Assembly: GCA_022763105.1 (NCBI GenBank)
Contig: JALEGK010000077.1
Coordinates: 1-36,674 of the forward strand
Origin: Rickettsiales bacterium
GTDB lineage: Bacteria; Pseudomonadota; Alphaproteobacteria; Rickettsiales; UBA3002
Direction: 5' to 3'
DNA length: 36,674 bases
The translations under genes and the position numbers were made by a program. The notes beneath the pieces are model-generated. The model worked only from the letters and a program-made list of their open reading frames with translations. It searched no databases and was not told where the DNA came from. Positions 1 to 8,646 of the stretch are shown here, piece by piece (position 1 is the first letter of the stretch; each line of letters opens with the position of its first letter).

Positions 1-741
1 AATAACCGTATGAATCAGGAGATTCGAGAGGCCGGGCGCATGCAACGTATCTTGTTGCCTAGTGATCGCGAGCTGAATCAGATTCGCGATGAGCAGAAGC
101 TTGATATATCTTACCTCTATCACCCCTGCACAGATTTGGCGGGTGATTATTTAGCCATTCAAAAACTCAGTGATGATGAAACTATGCTCATCAGCGTTGA
201 TGTGACCGGGCATGGGGTGAGTGCATCGCTTTACACTTTCGCCATTCATACACTTCTGAAAGAACTTTCTAAGCCCGATGCTGACCCCGCAGAATTGCTG
301 CGTATTGCAAATCATCGGCTTTACTCGGTCATGGATGTCGATAAATTCGCGACCATCTTTTTGGGCATTATTAGCCGCTCAAAGAAGAGCCTGCGTTATT
401 CGGCTGCTGCCTGCCCGCAACCCATATTGCTGCGCAAAGGTAGTGCTGAATTGCTTAAAACCGACGGCTTAATGCTGGGCATTGAAGAGGAGCAAAGTTA
501 TCAAACCAGTACGATTCCGTTTGAAGAAGGTGATCGTTTGGTTGTCTATAGCGATGCGCTGTTAGAGACCTCCATGTTAGATGAGGCCTTTTTAACCGAG
601 CAACAAATCATGGATTTTCTAACCTCGCATAATGTGCCAAACTCTAACGATATGTTGCAGCAACTCAGCTTAAAACTTTTTGCCGAGCGACTTTATTATC
701 TGCGTGATGATCTGACCATGATCGCCTGCACACACCAATAG
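1..741 (+). CDS. PP2C-type SpoIIE/RsbU-like serine phosphatase, 3' part
   Basis: The reading frame is open to the first base of the window, so this is the C-terminal part of a longer protein; the ATG at 10 is internal. Visible features of the SpoIIE/RsbU phosphatase fold are the linker MQRILLP, the metal-binding region DLAGDY, the motif DVTGHGVSASLYT, YSDALLE (usual form YTDGxxE, so Gly is replaced by Ala) and the terminal DDLTMIA. Such domains dephosphorylate Ser/Thr on anti-anti-sigma or partner-switch proteins and are usually fused to a receiver, HAMP or GAF sensor; that sensor would lie upstream of the window. The family call is firm, the partner unknown. The gene ends 66 bp before the BCCT transporter on the same strand. 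Confidence 0.88.
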   Translation, partial: NNRMNQEIREAGRMQRILLPSDRELNQIRDEQKLDISYLYHPCTDLAGDYLAIQKLSDDETMLISVDVTGHGVSASLYTFAIHTLLKELSKPDADPAELLRIANHRLYSVMDVDKFATIFLGIISRSKKSLRYSAAACPQPILLRKGSAELLKTDGLMLGIEEEQSYQTSTIPFEEGDRLVVYSDALLETSMLDEAFLTEQQIMDFLTSHNVPNSNDMLQQLSLKLFAERLYYLRDDLTMIACTHQ

Positions 742-807
742 CCACTTTCATTGCGTTAGCGATTTCATTGGGTTAGACTCTGACCATTCAATCGCAGCAG
801 CAATCTT

Positions 808-2319
808 TTGGTTTTTAAACGATTACATCCCGCGCATTTTTTACTGCTGATCATTGTGATCATTGCTGCCATCTCTCCGTTTGAAATGCGTGACTGGTTG
901 CAAAGCTATACGCGCTGGTTTGAGCATCGCTTTGGCTGGCTTGTGCTTTTGATCTGCGCTTATTTTGTCGGGCTGTCGTTTTACATCGCGCTTGGACGCT
1001 ATGGCTCCTTAAAACTTGGCGGGCCCGATGCTGAACCACAATTTCATACGCTTTCGTGGCTGGCGATGTTATTTGCTGCAGGCATGGGATCAGGCTTGGT
1101 CTTTTACGGTGCGGCAGAACCATTGCTGCACTATCTGCACCCGCCACCTGTGCTACAAGACATCCCCGAAGGTGGCGCGCGCGCACGTCATGCGTTGATG
1201 CTTAGCCATTTTCATTGGGGCATTCATGCATGGGCGATCTATGCGATTGCCGCACTATCGGTTGCGTACTTCACCTTCGAGCATGACAAAAAATTACTGC
1301 CGAGTACCCCGCTATCTCATGGGCGTTCTGAGCAAACCCATCGTATCGTTAGCTTGATTGTGAATAGCTTTGCCATTTTGGCCGTGGTATTTGGCATTGT
1401 TGGCAGTCTGTCTCAAGGGGTGCTGCAAGTCTCGCAAGGGGTGCTGCGTTGGTTTGGCACTGACACATTTGACGCCTATCAGCTAAAGCTGATGGTGCTG
1501 GCAAGCTTATTCACTTGCTATCTCGTCTCTGCATCGACTGGCATTAGCCGTGGCATTAAAGTCTTAAGCGACATCAATATTATCGTCGCCATTTTACTCA
1601 TGCTGTTCATTATGTTTGCCGGGCCAACACAGTTTATTGTTGAGAGTTTGGTCTCTGGCATTGGCGATTATTTGGGCAGCCTATCAAAGCTCTCTTTTAA
1701 TGTGCGGCATTTCTCGGACGCAGGTGGCTGGACCGAGGAATGGACCATCAATTACTTTCTGTGGTGGGTGGCGTGGGCGCCTTTTGTTGGCATTTTTATT
1801 GCGCGTATCAGTCGTGGCCGTAGTTTGCGCGAATTTATCCTTGGCGTCATATTTGTGCCTACCCTTTTCTCTGCGCTTTGGTTCTCGACACTGGGAGGGA
1901 CCGCGCTGCACTTGGAACTATTTTCTGATGTGCCGTTTGAAGAAGTGATTGAGACACCGGAAGCCGCCACTTATGCGCTTATGGAACAGCTCCCCTTTGC
2001 GGAGATTACCTTTTTTGTGGTGATTGCGTTGCTCTTTATCTTTTTGGTAACCAGCGCGGATAGCGGCACCTTTGTATTGGGCATGTTCACATCTGATGGC
2101 AAGGTGAATCCCGGACTTAAACAACGTTTATTTTGGGGCATCATTATTGGCGCGCTGACCCTTGCGACTATCAGCATGAAAGGTGGTATTAGCCTGAACC
2201 GTAGTATTGCGGTAGCAGGCGGTGCGCCATTTTTGTTTATCATGTTGTGGCAGAGCATTCGGCTGTTACAGACCCTACGCTCGCTTTACCCCAAAACCCC
2301 GATCAACTCAGGCCAGTAA
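808..2319 (+). CDS. BCCT family betaine/choline/carnitine-type transporter
   Basis: Sodium- or proton-coupled inner-membrane carrier of the betaine-choline-carnitine family; substrates of the family are osmoprotectants or methylamine carbon sources. The 503 residues hold about twelve hydrophobic segments. Family marks are AAGMGSGLVFYGAAEPLLH in the TM3 region, and in the TM8 region WWVAWAPFVGIFIARISRG followed by REFILG, then TSADSGTFVLGMF. The GMGSG variant differs from the GMGIG of BetP-type sodium carriers, so the coupling ion is uncertain. The start is a TTG at 808; an in-frame stop at 781 limits the frame and no ATG or good ribosome site lies closer. No recognisable terminator follows. 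The substrate cannot be told from sequence. Confidence 0.93.
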   Translation: MVFKRLHPAHFLLLIIVIIAAISPFEMRDWLQSYTRWFEHRFGWLVLLICAYFVGLSFYIALGRYGSLKLGGPDAEPQFHTLSWLAMLFAAGMGSGLVFYGAAEPLLHYLHPPPVLQDIPEGGARARHALMLSHFHWGIHAWAIYAIAALSVAYFTFEHDKKLLPSTPLSHGRSEQTHRIVSLIVNSFAILAVVFGIVGSLSQGVLQVSQGVLRWFGTDTFDAYQLKLMVLASLFTCYLVSASTGISRGIKVLSDINIIVAILLMLFIMFAGPTQFIVESLVSGIGDYLGSLSKLSFNVRHFSDAGGWTEEWTINYFLWWVAWAPFVGIFIARISRGRSLREFILGVIFVPTLFSALWFSTLGGTALHLELFSDVPFEEVIETPEAATYALMEQLPFAEITFFVVIALLFIFLVTSADSGTFVLGMFTSDGKVNPGLKQRLFWGIIIGALTLATISMKGGISLNRSIAVAGGAPFLFIMLWQSIRLLQTLRSLYPKTPINSGQ

Positions 2320-2445
2320 TCGACTGGTGTCAGTAATTTCAATTGCTTATCCATTAAACGCTTGATTTTATGTCGCATCCCTGCCTCAGTATTACGTAAA
2401 AATTGCTGTTTTTTAAGGCTGTTAAGCTTCTGTTCATCAATATGC

Positions 2446-2474
2446 GTCACAATCGGACGGTTTTTGTGTATAGT
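2446..2474 (+). promoter_or_regulatory. Sigma-70-type promoter of the receptor-YfiR-kinase cassette
   Basis: A -35 box GTCACA (2446-2451, 4/6 to TTGACA) is followed after exactly 17 bp by a -10 box TATAGT (2469-2474, 5/6). The expected start is near 2481, giving a leader of about 12 nt carrying the purine-rich ribosome site AGGGGAG at 2483-2489. No further promoter is seen before the two downstream overlapping genes. Confidence 0.55.
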
Positions 2475-2492
2475 GATTTTGCAGGGGAGCGC

Positions 2493-4490
2493 ATGAATAT
2501 GAACCAACGTTCATGGAGATTCTGGGCCACATTCTTTGGTGCAATTGGTAGCGGTGCGGTGGCACTGGCCGCTCCGGATGCGCCTGATTTTCTCAATGTC
2601 AGCTTAGACCAACTCGCCGATATCGAAGTAACGTCTGTTTCCAAACGTTCTGAGAAAGCCTCTGAGGCGGCGGCTGCGATTTATGTGATCACACAAGAAG
2701 ATATCCGCCGCTCTGGCTATACCTCCATTCCAGAAGCGCTGCGCATGGTGCCGGGCCTTCATGTTGCACGCTCTGGCTCTAGTCAATGGGCGGTGACCGC
2801 GCGCGGTTTTAACGACCAGTTCGCAAACAAACTACTCGTGCTGATGGATGGGCGCACACTCTACAGCCCAATCTTTTCTGGTGTGTGGTGGGATGTGCAA
2901 GACACCGTCATGGAAGATATTGAACGTATTGAGGTGATTCGCGGTCCCGGCGCAACGCTATGGGGTGCGAATGCGGTGAATGGGGTGATCAATATCATCA
3001 CCAAGAAGGCGAAAGATACGCAAGGTGCATTGATCAGCGGTGGTGGTGGCAATGAAGAGGCAGGCTTTGGTGTCGCACGTTACGGCTTTAAGCTTGGCGA
3101 TTTCGCCCATATGCGCGCTTACGCTAAATATGATAATCGCGATGAGAGTAAATCTGCCGATGCACGCACCGGTAGCAGCGATCACTGGAATATCGGTCGG
3201 TATGGCTTCCGTATGGATTGGGACATGGACAAGAAGAATGACCTGACCATACAGGGTGATATGTATACGGGGCGCGAGCATCAGCTCTACACGGTGCCAG
3301 AGGTGATCTCGCCATTCAGCACCACCGTTAAGGATGATCAAGAGACCAAAGGTGCCAATATATTGATGCGCTGGTCGCATCGCTTTAACCGCAATTCCAA
3401 TATCACGTTGCAGACTTACTTTGATTATAATGACCGTGATGTCTTCCCGGTTGAGCTTTCGAATTACACCTATGACATCGACTTCCAGCATCACTGGACG
3501 ATCAATGCTTATAATGATTTTGTCTGGGGCCTTGGCTATCGTTATATCGAAGATGATACGAATGGCTCTTTCTATATTCGTTATGTGCCAGAGAGTGATT
3601 CGCGCCATCTGTTCAGCGCCTTTGCACAAGATAAGATCGCACTGATTCGCAATGAGCTATACCTAACGCTTGGCACCAAGTTCGAGCATAATCAATTTAC
3701 CGGCGCAGAGTTCCAACCATCGGGTCGCCTTTCGTGGCTGATTGATGATTCACAGACCTTGTGGGCATCGGTGGCACGTGCGGTACGCACACCGTCTCGT
3801 GCTGCGCAAGACCTTGTTAATCCGGTAGCTAATCTTGGTGGCACTGCCTTGGTGGTGCGTCGTGGCTCTAAGAATGATTCCGAAGAGATGATCGCCTATG
3901 AGCTGGGCTACCGCATTCAGCCCGCTGATCAGCTCGCCTTTGATTTTGCCGCCTTCTATAATGATTACGATAAGCTGATCTCAGGCGCGCCGGGCGCGGC
4001 AAGACTCGTGACGAATGGCGGCATCACCTATCTAGAGATTCCGCAAATTCTGGCCAATGGCGCAGAGGCCGAATCATACGGGATTGAGGTTGCGGCAAAC
4101 TGGACGCCGTATCGCTGGTGGAAATTGCGTGCCAATTACAGCTATATGGAGCTGGATTTCAGCAATAATGCAGGCAGCTTGCTGCTGACCGATGGTAAGA
4201 CGCCTAGCCATCAGGCCTATCTCTCATCCTCGATTGATTTACCATACGATATCGAATTTGATCAGAGCTTGCTATATGTCGATGAATTAGACCCTAATGC
4301 GACGCTTGATATTGCGGACTATCTAAGGCTGGATTTGCGATTGGGTTGGCAGCCGGTTGAAGGGCTGGATATTTCGTTGGTCGGACAAAATTTACTTGAT
4401 CCTTACCATCCAGAATTTTCTGCCTTCCTTTATAATCCTGTCGCACAGATCGGGCGGAGCGTATATGGCAAAGTCACTTGGCAATATTAG
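2493..4490 (+). CDS. TonB-dependent outer-membrane receptor
   Basis: Ligand-gated outer-membrane channel driven by TonB-ExbBD. From the ATG at 2493 (665 residues) there is a signal peptide ending near ALA/APDAP, a TonB-box-like stretch (DIEVTSVSKR, about residues 43-52), then a plug domain (about 55-170) with the classical LVLMDGRTLY, IERIEVIRGPGATLWGANAVNGVINIIT and a 22-strand-type barrel ending in a C-terminal aromatic (VYGKVTWQY). The frame extends back to 2403, but the ribosome site AGGGGAG (2483-2489) and the signal peptide fix the start at 2493 or the second ATG at 2499. It is the first gene of a coupled three-gene cassette with a YfiR protein and a histidine kinase, so a sensing role is as likely as bulk uptake. 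The ligand is not predictable; the plug resembles cobalamin/siderophore receptors in general. Confidence 0.93.
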   Translation: MNMNQRSWRFWATFFGAIGSGAVALAAPDAPDFLNVSLDQLADIEVTSVSKRSEKASEAAAAIYVITQEDIRRSGYTSIPEALRMVPGLHVARSGSSQWAVTARGFNDQFANKLLVLMDGRTLYSPIFSGVWWDVQDTVMEDIERIEVIRGPGATLWGANAVNGVINIITKKAKDTQGALISGGGGNEEAGFGVARYGFKLGDFAHMRAYAKYDNRDESKSADARTGSSDHWNIGRYGFRMDWDMDKKNDLTIQGDMYTGREHQLYTVPEVISPFSTTVKDDQETKGANILMRWSHRFNRNSNITLQTYFDYNDRDVFPVELSNYTYDIDFQHHWTINAYNDFVWGLGYRYIEDDTNGSFYIRYVPESDSRHLFSAFAQDKIALIRNELYLTLGTKFEHNQFTGAEFQPSGRLSWLIDDSQTLWASVARAVRTPSRAAQDLVNPVANLGGTALVVRRGSKNDSEEMIAYELGYRIQPADQLAFDFAAFYNDYDKLISGAPGAARLVTNGGITYLEIPQILANGAEAESYGIEVAANWTPYRWWKLRANYSYMELDFSNNAGSLLLTDGKTPSHQAYLSSSIDLPYDIEFDQSLLYVDELDPNATLDIADYLRLDLRLGWQPVEGLDISLVGQNLLDPYHPEFSAFLYNPVAQIGRSVYGKVTWQY

Positions 4491-5094
4491 GCACACGGTA
4501 GCGATCATGCGGTTTTTCTGCCTGATATGCTTGTGTGCGACCTTCGCGCTTTCGCCAATAGCGGCCAGAGCGCAAAGCGCAGCACAGGCGCAATCCCGCC
4601 CGGAGATGACCGATGTGCAGGCCAAGCTCGCCATCATTTATAACTTTGTTAGCCGCTATGTGAAATGGCCGGATAAATACGCGATTGATAAACTCAATCA
4701 GGTCAATATTTGTGCGCTGGGACGCGATGAATTGACGAATGAGATCGACGTGCTAAAGCGCGCCTCTACTGCCAAACTTCAGGTGAATGTCGTGCACAAT
4801 ATTACTTACGACCAGATCACTGCTTGTCATGTGCTGTATGTTGCAACCTCTGAGAGCCGTAAGGTCAGCAGTATTTTGAATTATGCGCAAGGCTCGCCAG
4901 TGCTTACATTCTCTAGTCTGGAAGATTTCACCACACGGGGTGGCATGATTTCATTGGTGCGCGAAACACAGCGCCAAGGCACGTTTGAGCGCGCCTTTAT
5001 CCGATTTGAGGTCAATGCTGCGAATGTCTATAGTTCCCGTCTTTACATCGACCCTGATGCGTTAGAATTAGCGCGCAAGGTGGTGCGTGAATGA
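4465..5094 (+). CDS. YfiR-family (DUF4154) periplasmic protein
   Basis: Small periplasmic regulator of the YfiR family. In Pseudomonas YfiR binds the periplasmic CHASE8 part of YfiN and holds it inactive. Here the 209-residue product has a signal peptide (hydrophobic core about residues 15-34, AARAQS cleavage region) and the family core: IIYNFVSRYVKWP, then NICALG and ACHVLYVA with the conserved cysteine pair (Cys83 and Cys121), SPVLTFSSLEDF, GGMISLV and the end motif FEVNAANVYSSRLYIDP, which gives the family's typical length. The start at 4465 follows GGAG (4456-4459) and overlaps the receptor gene by 26 bp; an alternative ATG at 4507 also gives a signal peptide. It overlaps the kinase gene by 4 bp (ATGA), so the two are translationally coupled, as expected for a sensor and its periplasmic partner. 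Confidence 0.9.
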   Translation: MAKSLGNIRHTVAIMRFFCLICLCATFALSPIAARAQSAAQAQSRPEMTDVQAKLAIIYNFVSRYVKWPDKYAIDKLNQVNICALGRDELTNEIDVLKRASTAKLQVNVVHNITYDQITACHVLYVATSESRKVSSILNYAQGSPVLTFSSLEDFTTRGGMISLVRETQRQGTFERAFIRFEVNAANVYSSRLYIDPDALELARKVVRE

Positions 5095-6731
5095 TCTTCT
5101 TTCGTAATACCACGCTTAGGCGTTCCTTGATGCTGATCATCATGACGATCAGTATGGTATCCATTATTGTGACCACTATTCCGATCTCAATTGTTGGCTA
5201 TCAACGCATTCTCGATGATATGGAGCAAGAGCTTCAGCTTGCTGTCTCCATCATTGGTGATCGCAATAAGGCATTGCTTGAATATACCAATATCCCGAAC
5301 CGCTATCTGATTCGCAAAGCATTCGAGAATCTGAATGTGTTTCGCGGTAATAATATTATCCACCTCGCCTGTTTGTATGACCGCGATCAGGAGTTGATTG
5401 CCTTTTACGATAAACATAATGAGGAATTTGCTGCGCTCGCGGAGTCGCCATTATCAGATGAGCAATTCAATATTATGATTGCACGCGGTTTGGGACAGTA
5501 CCGCAAAACCTGCCCGATGAGCGTTGAGCAAGGCAAAGGGTTTAACCCGGATGGCTATCACATCATGCATGAGATTGTGGTTGAAAGCGTGCTGCGCAAT
5601 CCGTTTGCAGCAGATGATGCGCCGGAAACGAATGTGGTGGGAAAACTCTATGTGCGCGCGGGGCTTGAGAAAGTGAATGCTTACCTTAACTCGCAAGCAT
5701 ACATTGCGGTGCTGATTACCATTGGTGCGATTGTCGTGTGTTACCTGCTCGCTTGGATTTTGCAAAATGGTATCTCGCGCCCAATCTTGCGCTTGGCAGA
5801 GGCGGCGAAGAAGATTTCGGTCTATCGTGATTATACCGTGCGTGTTAAGCCACAATCACCGGGTGGCTATGCGCAGGAGTTGACCATGTTGATTGATTCA
5901 TTCAATGACATGTTAACCGAGATTGAAGATCGCGATAGTCGCTTAACGCGCAAAAATTTAGAGCTAAAAAAAGCAAAAGATGAAGCCGAAGCCGCCAACG
6001 TTGCCAAGTCGCATTTCTTGGCAAATATGAGCCATGAGCTGCGCACGCCGCTCAATGCGATCATCGGGTTTTCCTCTATTTTTGTGAGCAAAATGTTCGG
6101 CCCGTTGGGTGACGAAAAATACGATGGTTATGCGCATGATATTCATGAGTCCGGCACGCATTTGCTGGAAGTCATCAATGATATTCTTGATTTGACCAAA
6201 GCAGAGGCTGGTAAGCTCACGCTTATTTTTGAAGAGTTTGATGTGAAGAAGGCGATTCAAAAATGCATCAATATCGTCTCTCAACAAGCGCGTATTGGTG
6301 ATTTAAACATTGTCTTTGACCCACCGGCTGATTTGCCATGGATGGTGGGTGATCGCGTGCGCTTTATCCAGATTATCCTTAACATTGTCTCCAATGCAGT
6401 GAAATTTACCAAGCCGGGCGGCAGCATCACCATTAGCGTGCAGGCATCGCCGATTGATGAGACGGTGACACATTTTATCATCGAGATTATTGATACCGGT
6501 ATCGGCATGAATAAGGACGGGCTCGATAAAGCCTTCCAGATGTTTGGTCAGGTTGATAGCGGGTTGAATCGCAAATATGAGGGCACCGGTTTGGGGCTGC
6601 CTTTAACGAAGAAATTGGTCGAGCTTCATAAGGGAACGATTGATATTGAAAGCGCGCCTGAGAAAGGCACGCATGTCACCATGCAATTCTTCTCAGATGT
6701 CCGTAAGATCAATGAGATCGAGCAGAGTTAA
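5091..6731 (+). CDS. CHASE8-HAMP sensor histidine kinase
   Basis: Inner-membrane sensor kinase of 546 residues. TM1 lies at about 15-37 and TM2 at about 203-225. The periplasmic loop between them resembles CHASE8 (AVSIIGDRNKALLEY, then LACLYDRDQELIAFY), the same sensor type as YfiN. HAMP follows at about 225-280, a coiled coil at 285-306, HisKA with MSHELRTPLNAIIGFS (phospho-acceptor His315), and HATPase_c with the N box (Asn435), G1 DTGIGM (468-473) and G2 GTGLGL (498-503). No receiver or GGDEF domain is attached. All catalytic motifs look intact. Translation is coupled to the YfiR gene by an ATGA overlap, so YfiR is the likely periplasmic regulator. No response regulator lies next to it, so the output is unknown. 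It converges with the next gene with stop codons overlapping by 4 bp. Confidence 0.93.
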   Translation: MIFFRNTTLRRSLMLIIMTISMVSIIVTTIPISIVGYQRILDDMEQELQLAVSIIGDRNKALLEYTNIPNRYLIRKAFENLNVFRGNNIIHLACLYDRDQELIAFYDKHNEEFAALAESPLSDEQFNIMIARGLGQYRKTCPMSVEQGKGFNPDGYHIMHEIVVESVLRNPFAADDAPETNVVGKLYVRAGLEKVNAYLNSQAYIAVLITIGAIVVCYLLAWILQNGISRPILRLAEAAKKISVYRDYTVRVKPQSPGGYAQELTMLIDSFNDMLTEIEDRDSRLTRKNLELKKAKDEAEAANVAKSHFLANMSHELRTPLNAIIGFSSIFVSKMFGPLGDEKYDGYAHDIHESGTHLLEVINDILDLTKAEAGKLTLIFEEFDVKKAIQKCINIVSQQARIGDLNIVFDPPADLPWMVGDRVRFIQIILNIVSNAVKFTKPGGSITISVQASPIDETVTHFIIEIIDTGIGMNKDGLDKAFQMFGQVDSGLNRKYEGTGLGLPLTKKLVELHKGTIDIESAPEKGTHVTMQFFSDVRKINEIEQS

Positions 6732-7069
6732 GCGCCGCTTTTCTTCGCTTCTTTGGCTGCCTTTTTTTCAAGCTTTCGCTCGGTGATTTTCTCAATCACC
6801 GTATCTTCAATCCGGATCATCACATCTGCATTACTCGCATCGCCTGTCACCTTGATTTGTGCACCTTCATGACGCTCTAACTCTTGCAAACGGAGTTTTA
6901 GCCTAGGCGACTCGACATCCACACCATCTAGGTATAGCAGCGTATATTCAGAGGCGGCAGCATCATTCTCAACGCGGATTTTATCTTCTGAGAGCTTCAT
7001 GTAGAAAGCCAGTGCCTCTACGATTTTTTCGTCGAATCCCTGATTGATTTTAGCGTCGATAAAGCTCAT
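6728..7069 (-). CDS. Hypothetical protein, charged, 113 residues
   Basis: I do not recognise this family. The product has 113 residues, is soluble, has no signal peptide, and ends in a lysine/alanine-rich helical tail (ERKLEKKAAKEAKKSGA). The middle carries alternating acidic and hydrophobic residues. The gene is well supported: the ribosome site AGGGGG stands about 6 nt before the ATG at 7069, and no competing gene lies on the other strand. Its stop overlaps the stop of the convergent kinase gene. It is transcribed divergently from the second histidine kinase at 7182. Confidence 0.72.
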   Translation of the reverse strand: MSFIDAKINQGFDEKIVEALAFYMKLSEDKIRVENDAAASEYTLLYLDGVDVESPRLKLRLQELERHEGAQIKVTGDASNADVMIRIEDTVIEKITERKLEKKAAKEAKKSGA

Positions 7070-7181
7070 TTTTGCCCCCTAATTACACGTTTTATTGCTG
7101 TGGTTTGCGATTCTTGATTCGCTACTCGACATTATGCCATAAATGACTATGGTTTCAACATACCAATTATGTGAAATATCC

Positions 7182-8270
7182 ATGTCTCGAGTTCATGTCA
7201 TTATTGCCGATCCCAATGCCACATTGCGCCAGCAATCGATGGATGTGGTGCGACGCTCTGGTTTAGACGCGAATTTGTACGAATCGGCGAATGTTGATCA
7301 TGTAATTGAGCGATTCGATCCCAATCAATTACAGATTATTCTGCTCGCTTTCCGTGAGAATGACGGCGCGTCACTCGAACATGTCGCCAAGCTGCATGCC
7401 GATTTGCCGCATGTTGCCAAGATTCTGGTTACGAATGAGGATAGTGAAACACTGGCAGCGCGTGCCCTTCGATGTGGTGCGACCGACTATATGACATTGC
7501 AGCACATGCTGCAGGATCCTGAGCATACTAAGCGTCTGATTGTCAATGCGCTGGAGCGCCAGGAGCTTGAATGGAAGTTAGAACAACAACGTGAAGAGCT
7601 GCTTAACTTCTCACGCATTCTATCACATGATTTGCGCGCCCCTGCCCGCCAGATTCGTAACTTTATTGATCTCATGGATAACACGTTCAAGAATGACGGT
7701 GGGGTGGAACGTATTGCGCAATATTTTAATCAGGTCAAAACGATTGCCTCTCACATGGACCACCTGATTGACACCTTATCGACCTACACCAAGATTGATC
7801 ACAGTGTCACCTTTGAGCCAGTTGATTTAAAAGAGGTGGCAGAGGAAGCATTGCTGATACTACAAGACCAGTTAGATATCTGTGATGCCAGCGTGAATGT
7901 TTATGCATTGCCAACGGTGCGTGGGCACAAGGCATTGCTGGTACAATTATTCCAAAATCTGATTGGAAATGCGATTACCTATAACCGTTCTGAGCCGCCA
8001 AAGATTACCATCGACTCGCATCCAGATAGCAATGATCTGGGCATGCAGGTGATTGAGTTTAAGGATAATGGGCTTGGGCTATCTAAGGAAGATGCTGCTA
8101 AAGTGTTTGAGCCGTTTAAGCGATTTCATGGTGAAGAGATCGCCAAAGGCACTGGATTGGGGCTGAGTATTTGCCGCAAAATTGTGACGCGCCACAAAGG
8201 CTCTATTTGGTGTGAATCGGAGCCGGATGAAGGCACAACATTCTCGTTCACACTGCCAATATCATTCTGA
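7182..8270 (+). CDS. Histidine kinase with degenerate N-terminal receiver domain
   Basis: Cytoplasmic kinase of 362 residues from the ATG at 7182. The first ~120 residues fold like a receiver (VHVIIADPN at the first strand, GATDYM near the fifth), but the phospho-acceptor position after the third strand reads IILLAF, with Ala56 where Asp is expected, and the conserved Lys is missing. A coiled linker (124-143) follows, then HisKA with SHDLRAPARQIRNFIDLM (His149), and HATPase_c with N box Asn263, KDNGLGL and GTGLGLSI. The kinase part resembles those of hybrid or phytochrome-like kinases. A longer start at 7143 is possible; neither start has a good ribosome site. There is no membrane segment, so input must come through the pseudo-receiver or a partner. 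No cognate regulator is adjacent. Confidence 0.88.
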   Translation: MSRVHVIIADPNATLRQQSMDVVRRSGLDANLYESANVDHVIERFDPNQLQIILLAFRENDGASLEHVAKLHADLPHVAKILVTNEDSETLAARALRCGATDYMTLQHMLQDPEHTKRLIVNALERQELEWKLEQQREELLNFSRILSHDLRAPARQIRNFIDLMDNTFKNDGGVERIAQYFNQVKTIASHMDHLIDTLSTYTKIDHSVTFEPVDLKEVAEEALLILQDQLDICDASVNVYALPTVRGHKALLVQLFQNLIGNAITYNRSEPPKITIDSHPDSNDLGMQVIEFKDNGLGLSKEDAAKVFEPFKRFHGEEIAKGTGLGLSICRKIVTRHKGSIWCESEPDEGTTFSFTLPISF

Positions 8271-8336
8271 TTTTAAACATTATTATTTAATTGCGCGGCG
8301 GCGCTTTTTCACAAAAGTGTCACACTCAGATACATG

Positions 8337-8342
8337 TATAAT
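8337..8342 (+). promoter_or_regulatory. Candidate -10 element for the 66-residue gene
   Basis: A perfect TATAAT stands 37 bp before the ATG at 8379. No good -35 hexamer is found at 16-18 bp spacing. Two weak TTTTCAC/GTGTCAC repeats with a 4-bp gap lie at 8306-8323, but they sit 13 bp, not 10 bp, from this hexamer. Confidence 0.35.
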
Positions 8343-8378
8343 TGCTATGATGCTCTTACGTTAATTGCGGAGGGCATC

Positions 8379-8579
8379 ATGTCTAAACATGATATCAAAC
8401 AGACAGAAACAATCCTTGATTTGCACCCATATGAATTGGTGCAGGCCCAGCGCATGGTCAATGACATCTTGAATCGCAGTGCGATTTCTCAAGGCAAAAT
8501 CCCTGACAATAAATATCAGATGGAGCGTATTGCCGTGATGGATTTGCTGCGCAACACCAAAGATTTTGGTGCCGCCTAA
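8379..8579 (+). CDS. Small hypothetical protein, 66 residues
   Basis: I do not recognise the family. The start at 8379 is chosen over an upstream in-frame ATG at 8334 because GGAGG (8369-8373) lies 5 nt before it. The 66-residue product is soluble, helical and charged, with the central stretch LHPYELVQAQRMVNDILNRSA. A consensus -10 sequence TATAAT stands at 8337-8342, about 37 bp before the start, so it is probably transcribed on its own. Confidence 0.7.
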   Translation: MSKHDIKQTETILDLHPYELVQAQRMVNDILNRSAISQGKIPDNKYQMERIAVMDLLRNTKDFGAA

Positions 8580-8646
8580 TTTTTACCCCTATCCCATCAA
8601 TATATAAATATTTGGCTAGACCATTAAACCATGGGATATTGAATCT

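Noticed and set aside
2313..2327. A short inverted repeat CCAGT/ACTGG at the end of the BCCT gene as a terminator.
   Set aside because: The stem is only 5 bp and no T tract follows.
2286..2507. A 73-codon minus-strand frame covering the gap between the BCCT transporter and the receptor gene.
   Set aside because: It overlaps the 3' end of the transporter and the receptor start, runs through the receptor promoter, and has no ribosome site or family resemblance. It is kept as a possibility only.
2958..3629. A long minus-strand frame of 223 codons inside the receptor gene.
   Set aside because: It lies wholly within a well-supported receptor gene and its translation resembles no protein family.
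8306..8323. A possible third Pho box (TTTTCAC, 4 bp, GTGTCAC) before the 66-residue gene.
   Set aside because: The first repeat is poor and the distance to the -10 is 13 bp, not the 10 bp seen at the two secretion promoters.
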